A DNA stretch of 9,541 bases from Natrialbaceae archaeon B1-Br10_E2g27 (GTDB lineage: Archaea; Halobacteriota; Halobacteria; Halobacteriales; Natrialbaceae): NCBI GenBank assembly GCA_001563885.1, contig LKMM01000075.1:1-9541 (forward strand), read 5' to 3'. Made by a program: the position numbers and the translations under genes. Shown here piece by piece: positions 6,295-9,541 of the stretch (its first letter is position 1; every line of letters starts with the position of its first letter). The notes beneath the pieces are model-generated. The model made no database searches. It saw nothing but the letters and a program-made list of their open reading frames with translations, and had not been told where the DNA came from.

Positions 6295-7107
6295 TCAGTA
6301 CGCCTCCGGGTCGACCTCCAGGATCAACTCGCCGCCTTTGAACGCCCGGACGAGTCCATCACTCTCCGAGAGGACGATCGCGATCGCGTTCGTATCCCGC
6401 GTGATCGCCCCGCCGGCCATATGCCGGGCTCCGAGCCCTTTCGGAATGTCGACACCCTCCGCGGAGGGCTCGAGATAGCGATAGGCCGAGACGATTTTAC
6501 CTGCATCCGAGATGACGAACGCGCCGTCGAGTCGGGAAAACTCCTTTAGCATGACGTTGACGATCTTATCGCCGACGTGGACGTGAGATTTCTCGAAGGG
6601 GTTGTACGACAGCGGACGGGATTTGTTCATCACTTTCCCGGCATCACCGACGATAAACAGCGCTCCAACCGGCTTTCCTTTCTGGCCCTTCTTGCCGAGT
6701 TCGACCGCCAGCTCCAGAACTGCTTTGATTACCTCCGGTTCGGCTCTTGACTTTGCGAACAGATCGTAGATGCCGGTATGAGAGTCGGCATCCGCCCGGA
6801 CCCGCGAGACGGTATCGATGTCGTCATCAAAAAGCATCGTCGCACAGGCGAGTTCGTCACCGTCATCGACGACGTCCTGTTCGAGTGCGCCCTCGAGTCC
6901 GAACCGAACTCGTTCTTTGACGTCATCAAACTCGAGGGGCAACTCGACGAACGTCTCAGCGCCAACGTCGTTTTCCGTTCCGACGACGATCACATCCAGT
7001 TCGTCGACTTCAGAGAACCGCTCGTAGTAGGATCCACTCGGTCCAAAGAGGACAACAGCATCGACGCTCGAGAAGAGATCTCCGAACACGTCGTCTAATC
7101 CGGCCAT
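6295..7107 (-). CDS. dacZ: Diadenylate cyclase DacZ (c-di-AMP synthase)
   Basis: This enzyme condenses two ATP into cyclic di-AMP, a second messenger that governs osmotic and ion balance. The 270-residue protein has an N-terminal alpha/beta domain (about 1-115) typical of archaeal DacZ and a C-terminal DAC domain (about 120-265). Active-site signatures are DGAFVISDAG (194-203), including the DGA motif, and GLGARHMAGGAITRDTNAIAIVLSESDGLVRAFKGGEL (224-261). The second canonical motif RHR reads R228-H229-M230 here. I chose the ATG at 7107 (MAGLDDVFGD) over an in-frame start at 7251. TATA-like CTTATTCG (7131-7138) is 28 nt upstream with no SD, so it is leaderless. It is followed by mscS after 1 nt. 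dacZ is reported to be essential in Haloferax volcanii. Confidence 0.94.
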   Translation of the reverse strand: MAGLDDVFGDLFSSVDAVVLFGPSGSYYERFSEVDELDVIVVGTENDVGAETFVELPLEFDDVKERVRFGLEGALEQDVVDDGDELACATMLFDDDIDTVSRVRADADSHTGIYDLFAKSRAEPEVIKAVLELAVELGKKGQKGKPVGALFIVGDAGKVMNKSRPLSYNPFEKSHVHVGDKIVNVMLKEFSRLDGAFVISDAGKIVSAYRYLEPSAEGVDIPKGLGARHMAGGAITRDTNAIAIVLSESDGLVRAFKGGELILEVDPEAY

Positions 7108-7119
7108 TGTCCATACAAG

Positions 7120-7138
7120 TCGCGCCCGCGCGAATAAG
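7120..7138 (-). promoter_or_regulatory. dacZ TATA-like box with overlapping dyad
   Basis: CTTATTCG (minus strand, 7131-7138) is centred 28 nt before the dacZ ATG. The dyad TCGCGC-CC-GCGCGA (7120-7133) overlaps its downstream edge and covers the space to the start site, where a repressor could block initiation. The TATA call rests on spacing; the operator role is inferred. Confidence 0.5.
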
Positions 7139-7151
7139 CGTTGTGGAGCGT

Positions 7152-7165
7152 CAGACGATCGTCTG
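7152..7165. promoter_or_regulatory. Perfect 14-bp palindrome upstream of dacZ
   Basis: CAGACGATCGTCTG is a perfect palindrome without a spacer. It lies about 14 bp upstream of the dacZ TATA-like box and about 119 bp upstream of usp on the other strand. This is a good size and place for a dimeric regulator of dacZ-mscS. Confidence 0.5.
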
Positions 7166-7283
7166 TCGGTCTCCTCGTTTGTCCTCGACGCTTGGATCAA
7201 CTCTGTCGGCTGATTTCGAACGCATCGTCGTTGATGACGCTCGAGCCACAACAGTTTCCAGGGTTCGGTCTGACCGGGTAGGT

Positions 7284-7724
7284 ATGTACGAGACGATACT
7301 CGTTCCCACCGACGGCGCGTCGGAATCCGACGTTGCCCTCACCCACGCGATCGATCTGGCGAGTCGCTACGACGCCGCCTTGCATACGTTACACGTCGTC
7401 GAGCAATCGCCAATCTCGCGAACGCTCGATGAGGAGACGGCCGCGGATATCTATGGCTCGCTCGAGGAGGCTGGTCAGACCGCCGTTTGCGACGTCACAG
7501 AGCAGGCGACCGACGCTGGTGTCGATCCCGTCGAGGGGGCCGTCGTTCGCGGCACTCCACACGAGGAGATCCTCACCTATATCGAGGACCAGGACGTCGA
7601 TCTCGTCGTGATGGCGACCGCGGGTCGAACCGGCACTGCCCGGGAGTTGATCGGGAGTGTCACCGAACGCGTCGTCCGTGTCTCGCCGGTACCGGTCGTG
7701 ACGGTGGCTGTCGATCAAGAGTAG
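7284..7724 (+). CDS. UspA-family universal stress protein
   Basis: This is a single-domain, 146-residue cytosolic universal stress protein of the nucleotide-binding alpha/beta type. Visible family features are strand 1 MYETILVPTDGA with the Asp-Gly of the nucleotide site (10-11), SESDVALTHAIDLASRYDAALHTLHVV (13-39), DLVVMATAGRTG (106-117), and the phosphate-loop-like GRTGTARELIGSVTERVVRVSPVPVVTV (114-141). This suggests the ATP-binding subclass. I chose the ATG at 7284, since the reading frame open upstream to 7107 has no family resemblance. No convincing TATA box lies at the leaderless distance, so its promoter is unclear. It is divergent from dacZ and upstream of, but 270 bp away from, the PHA genes. 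The stress it answers to cannot be read from the sequence. Confidence 0.9.
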   Translation: MYETILVPTDGASESDVALTHAIDLASRYDAALHTLHVVEQSPISRTLDEETAADIYGSLEEAGQTAVCDVTEQATDAGVDPVEGAVVRGTPHEEILTYIEDQDVDLVVMATAGRTGTARELIGSVTERVVRVSPVPVVTVAVDQE

Positions 7725-7731
7725 ATACCCA

Positions 7732-7737
7732 TTTTTT
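7732..7737 (+). terminator. Oligo-T terminator after usp
   Basis: A T6 run starts 7 nt after the usp stop codon. Archaeal RNA polymerase stops at such T tracts without a hairpin. A second weaker candidate is the stem GCGTTT (7787-7792) / AAACGC (7806-7811), with T-rich sequence in its loop. Confidence 0.5.
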
Positions 7738-7963
7738 CGTGACGGTTTCGAACCCTCCCGAGCGTCGAGGTGACGACTCGAGTAATGCGTTTTTGATTTT
7801 CGATTAAACGCCGGAGTAGGTGTTTACCTTTGGTGGTTGGAAAAGCGAACGCGAGGTTCAACAGTGGCGGCCGTACGGGACGGAGACCTAGGTGACGGGG
7901 CCATTACCCGATATAATCCCATCTGTACCATTCAATGGCATTTGTTGGTTTTGAGTGGAAAAG
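7738..7963. other. Non-coding stretch upstream of phaR
   Basis: No convincing gene is seen between usp and phaR. The stretch holds ACTCGAGT (7776-7783), the T-rich stem-loop at 7787-7811, the palindrome CCGTACGG (7871-7878), a distal TATA-like box (GATATAAT, 7910-7917) and the dyad CCATT-C-AATGG (7928-7938). The last two lie where upstream control elements for phaR would be expected. Confidence 0.4.
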
Positions 7964-7970
7964 CTTATTA
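7964..7970 (+). promoter_or_regulatory. TATA-like box of phaR-phaP
   Basis: CTTATTA is centred 28 nt before the phaR ATG at 7995, fitting a leaderless transcript. It resembles the dacZ box (CTTATTCG). Confidence 0.6.
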
Positions 7971-7994
7971 GCCTCGCGCGTTTTGATACAGGTG

Positions 7995-8297
7995 ATGACG
8001 GACGACTCCGACCGATCGCCCTGGTTTCCGCCTGCGATGTTCACCGAACAGATGCAGGAAGCCGGCGAGCAGGTTGCCGAATCTCAACAGCAAATGTTGA
8101 AACAGGTTATGCAGGCGAGTTCACCGTTCGATGTCGGGTCGTTCGGACCGATGAATATGGGAACGGCGACGTTCAAAGCTCGCGTTCAAAGCGGCGGTCG
8201 GATCAGTATCCCCGAACCCGAACGGGACGCCCTCGATATCAACGAGGGTGACATCGTCCAGACAATCGTCGTCCCCGTCAAACGCAATCAGGAGTAA
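7995..8297 (+). CDS. phaR: AbrB-like PHA regulator PhaR
   Basis: This is a 100-residue protein with two parts. The N-terminus (about 10-42) is a Gln/Glu/Met-rich amphipathic helix (MFTEQMQEAGEQVAESQQQMLKQVM), a plausible granule- or phasin-binding surface. The C-terminus (about 58-96) is an AbrB/SpoVT-type swapped hairpin (ATFKARVQSGGRISIPEPERDALDINEGDIVQTIVVPV) that should bind DNA. In Haloferax mediterranei the AbrB-like PhaR next to phaP regulates the phaRP promoter, and position and architecture match. I chose the ATG at 7995 because of the TATA-like box at 7964-7970; an in-frame ATG at 7935 is the alternative. phaP follows after 2 nt, so the two are cotranscribed. It is not homologous to bacterial PhaR repressors. 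Confidence 0.85.
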   Translation: MTDDSDRSPWFPPAMFTEQMQEAGEQVAESQQQMLKQVMQASSPFDVGSFGPMNMGTATFKARVQSGGRISIPEPERDALDINEGDIVQTIVVPVKRNQE

Positions 8298-8299
8298 TC

Positions 8300-8785
8300 A
8301 TGACTCAAAACCCCATCACCACCGCATTCGATGTCCAGCGCACCGCAGTCGAACAGTCCCAGACGTTCACCCACGACGCCCTCGAGGCCCAGACGGCCGC
8401 CTTCGGCGCGTTTGCCGACGCAGTCGAGAGTTCGAACGCCATGGTCGAGTCCAACGCGGACCTGACGAAAGGTGCCGTCCACGCCTACCTCGATGCTCTC
8501 GAGGGCTCGATGCCCGACGACGCCGCTGACTTCGATGAGTTCCGTGCCTTTGTCGACGAGAGCGTCGACTCCGCGACCGAAGCCCAGTCACAGTCCATCG
8601 AGGCCGTCGTCGAGGCCCTCGAGGAGAGCGAAGCTGCCTACGACGAGGTCGTCGCCAACTACGCCGAAGCCGTCGATACCTCCTTCGATGCCTTCCTCGA
8701 GGCCCACGAGCAGGTCGAAGAGAATATGACTGCAGTCGCCGAAAACGTCGAAGCCGCCGCCGAAGAGATCGACGTTTCGGCATAA
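8300..8785 (+). CDS. phaP: PHA granule phasin PhaP
   Basis: Phasins coat polyhydroxyalkanoate granules, controlling their number and size. This 161-residue protein is almost wholly alpha-helical and very acidic, with long amphipathic stretches (about 8-66, 76-115 and 117-157) rich in Ala, Glu, Asp and Ser. It has no Cys, no signal peptide and no membrane helix. The N-terminal pattern NPITTAFDVQRTAVEQSQTF and the place between phaR and phaE match haloarchaeal PhaP. An SD (GGAG, 8291-8294) lies 5 nt before the ATG, as expected for a second gene. Helical, low-complexity proteins are easy to misname, so the assignment leans on context as well as sequence. Confidence 0.87.
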   Translation: MTQNPITTAFDVQRTAVEQSQTFTHDALEAQTAAFGAFADAVESSNAMVESNADLTKGAVHAYLDALEGSMPDDAADFDEFRAFVDESVDSATEAQSQSIEAVVEALEESEAAYDEVVANYAEAVDTSFDAFLEAHEQVEENMTAVAENVEAAAEEIDVSA

Positions 8786-8800
8786 GCGCAACGTTTAGCC

Positions 8801-8827
8801 TTTTTATAGCACCCTCCGTACTAGTAC
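8801..8827 (+). promoter_or_regulatory. phaEC promoter with palindrome at the start site
   Basis: TTTTTATAG (8801-8809) is centred about 26 nt before the phaE ATG, giving phaE-phaC a separate leaderless transcript; the T-run may also end phaRP RNA. The perfect 10-bp palindrome GTACTAGTAC (8818-8827) covers the predicted start region, 3 nt before the ATG, and contains the rare tetramer CTAG. Confidence 0.6.
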
Positions 8828-8830
8828 CCA

Positions 8831-9373
8831 ATGGCAGACACACCACAGCCCCAGGCACAGAACTGGAACGCATTTGTCGAACAGTGGAACGAACAATTTC
8901 TCGACGCCCTCGAGGACAATATGGAAGCCCAGGCCCAGTTCGTCGAAAGCTGGTCCGAAACTGTTGGCGAGGTCAGCGACGACAGCGAGATGACAGACGG
9001 CGTCGAAGGCTACGCGAAAGCCTACGAGACGTGGATGGGGGCCTCAAAGCAGATGGTCGACCGGATGAACGACTCGATCGAGGGAGAGGACGTCGACTTA
9101 GAGGAGTTCCGTGATATCTGGCTCAACACGGCAAACGAGGCGTTCAAAGACGTCATGTCGACGACTGCCTTCGCCCGAATGACCGGCGAGACCGTCGGCG
9201 ACGTGCTCGAACTCCAACAGCAGGCCGACGAAGCCTCCCAGGAAACTCTCCGCACGCTTGGCTTTGCAACCGAAAGCGACGTCGTCGAGGTCGGCGACCG
9301 ACTCGTCGAACTCGAGCGCCGCCAACACGCCGTCGAGCAGAAACTCGAGCGCGTCCTCGAGCACTTAGAGTAA
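8831..9373 (+). CDS. phaE: Class III PHA synthase subunit PhaE
   Basis: PhaE partners PhaC in the class III polyhydroxyalkanoate synthase, which polymerises (R)-3-hydroxyacyl-CoA into granules. The 180-residue protein is helical and acidic. The recognisable core is DLEEFRDIWLNTANEAFKDVMSTTAFARMTGETVGDVLELQQQADE (about 89-134), followed by a heptad-like C-terminal coiled coil (DVVEVGDRLVELERRQHAVEQ..LERVLEHL, about 150-179), probably a PhaC or self-association surface. It is much shorter than the bacterial PhaE proteins of about 350 residues, as is usual in haloarchaea. The first ATG after the TATA box is used, and there is no SD. phaC begins 1 nt after its stop, so the two are coupled. Confidence 0.9.
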   Translation: MADTPQPQAQNWNAFVEQWNEQFLDALEDNMEAQAQFVESWSETVGEVSDDSEMTDGVEGYAKAYETWMGASKQMVDRMNDSIEGEDVDLEEFRDIWLNTANEAFKDVMSTTAFARMTGETVGDVLELQQQADEASQETLRTLGFATESDVVEVGDRLVELERRQHAVEQKLERVLEHLE

Positions 9374-9374
9374 C

Positions 9375-9541
9375 ATGCACAACCCATACGCAACCGCACT
9401 GAACATGCAACGGCAGGTCTGGGAAGCAACGGCCGAAATGGCCGAAAAGAGCCAGGTCGCACCCGACCGCGCCGAGACGATAAACGAAGTCGAGGTCGGT
9501 CAGACGCCGAGTGAGGTCGTCTACGGGGAGAACAAACTCGA
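9375..9541 (+). CDS. phaC: Class III PHA synthase catalytic subunit PhaC (partial, N-terminus)
   Basis: This is the beginning of the catalytic subunit of the PHA synthase; only 55 codons and two bases lie in the window. The visible part has an N-terminal helix (ALNMQRQVWEATAEMAEKSQ) and the segment EVEVGQTPSEVVYGENKL (about 38-55), a stretch characteristic of the N-terminus of haloarchaeal PhaC before the alpha/beta-hydrolase fold. The catalytic Cys-Asp-His triad lies beyond the right edge and cannot be checked. The ATG is 1 nt after the phaE stop. No strong SD is seen (only TTAGAG), so translation probably depends on coupling to phaE. Confidence 0.88.
   Translation, partial: MHNPYATALNMQRQVWEATAEMAEKSQVAPDRAETINEVEVGQTPSEVVYGENKL

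Noticed and set aside
7108..7283. N-terminal extensions of dacZ (to 7251) and of usp (from 7107)
   Set aside because: The two extensions overlap each other in the divergent gap, show no family resemblance, and lie upstream of better-placed starts.
7230..7283. Promoter for usp
   Set aside because: No TATA-like sequence about 27 nt before the ATG at 7284 (the site reads TTTCCA) and no well-spaced SD, so none was annotated.
7738..7762. tRNA T-arm-like sequence on the minus strand (GAGGG-TTCGAAA-CCGTC), a possible tRNA fragment or integration scar
   Set aside because: One stem mismatch, no acceptor pairing, and no anticodon or D-arm can be placed upstream. Probably chance in a short gap.
7822..7893. 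Short open stretch reading VFTFGGWKSEREVQQWRPYGTET on the plus strand before phaR
   Set aside because: It looks protein-like, but it is only about 23 codons, has no SD or TATA at the right distance, and I recognise no family.
1..9541. CRISPR array, insertion sequence, integrase or toxin-antitoxin pair
   Set aside because: No spaced repeat array, transposase-like frame, terminal repeats or recognisable toxin was found. The window looks like ordinary chromosomal core plus PHA genes.

Overview
The window comes from a halophilic archaeon (class Halobacteria), probably of the Natrialba/Natrinema/Haloterrigena kind, although that genus-level guess is inference only. The signs are G+C-rich DNA (about 60% by eye), very acidic proteins, an archaeal-type ribosomal protein S8e, a HalOD1 domain, a DacZ-type diadenylate cyclase, a Tat lipoprotein, and a class III PHA locus of the haloarchaeal phaR-phaP-phaE-phaC type. 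Most first-in-transcript genes have a TATA-like box about 24-30 nt before the ATG and no Shine-Dalgarno (leaderless pattern). Most genes inside operons have a clear SD instead.

Layout. (1) Positions 20-2879, minus strand: a phosphate ABC transporter operon pstS-pstC-pstA with ATGA overlaps; pstB would be expected just past the left edge. (2) Positions 3081-4076, plus strand: phoU, divergent from pstS across a 201-bp promoter region, encoding a PhoU with an AbrB/SpoVT-like N-terminal DNA-binding domain. (3) Positions 4136-4873, minus strand: ribosomal protein S8e and an MTH1187-family thiamine-binding-like protein. (4) Positions 4961-7107, minus strand: dacZ (c-di-AMP synthase) followed after 1 nt by a short MscS-type channel, then a stand-alone HalOD1 protein. 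(5) Positions 7284-7724, plus strand: a UspA-family protein. (6) Positions 7995-9541, plus strand: PHA storage genes phaR (AbrB regulator), phaP (phasin), phaE and the start of phaC, which runs off the right edge.

How the genes work together: the left block imports phosphate and senses it through PhoU. The middle block couples a nucleotide second messenger (c-di-AMP) to a mechanosensitive channel, which suggests control of osmotic or ion balance. The right block builds and coats PHA granules. No gene family here is clearly new. The best second looks are non-coding: a perfect 14-bp palindrome just upstream of the dacZ TATA box, dyads sitting at the predicted start sites of pstS, dacZ and phaE, tandem TATA boxes on both sides of the pstS/phoU divide, and GTATC iterons between mscS and the HalOD1 gene.
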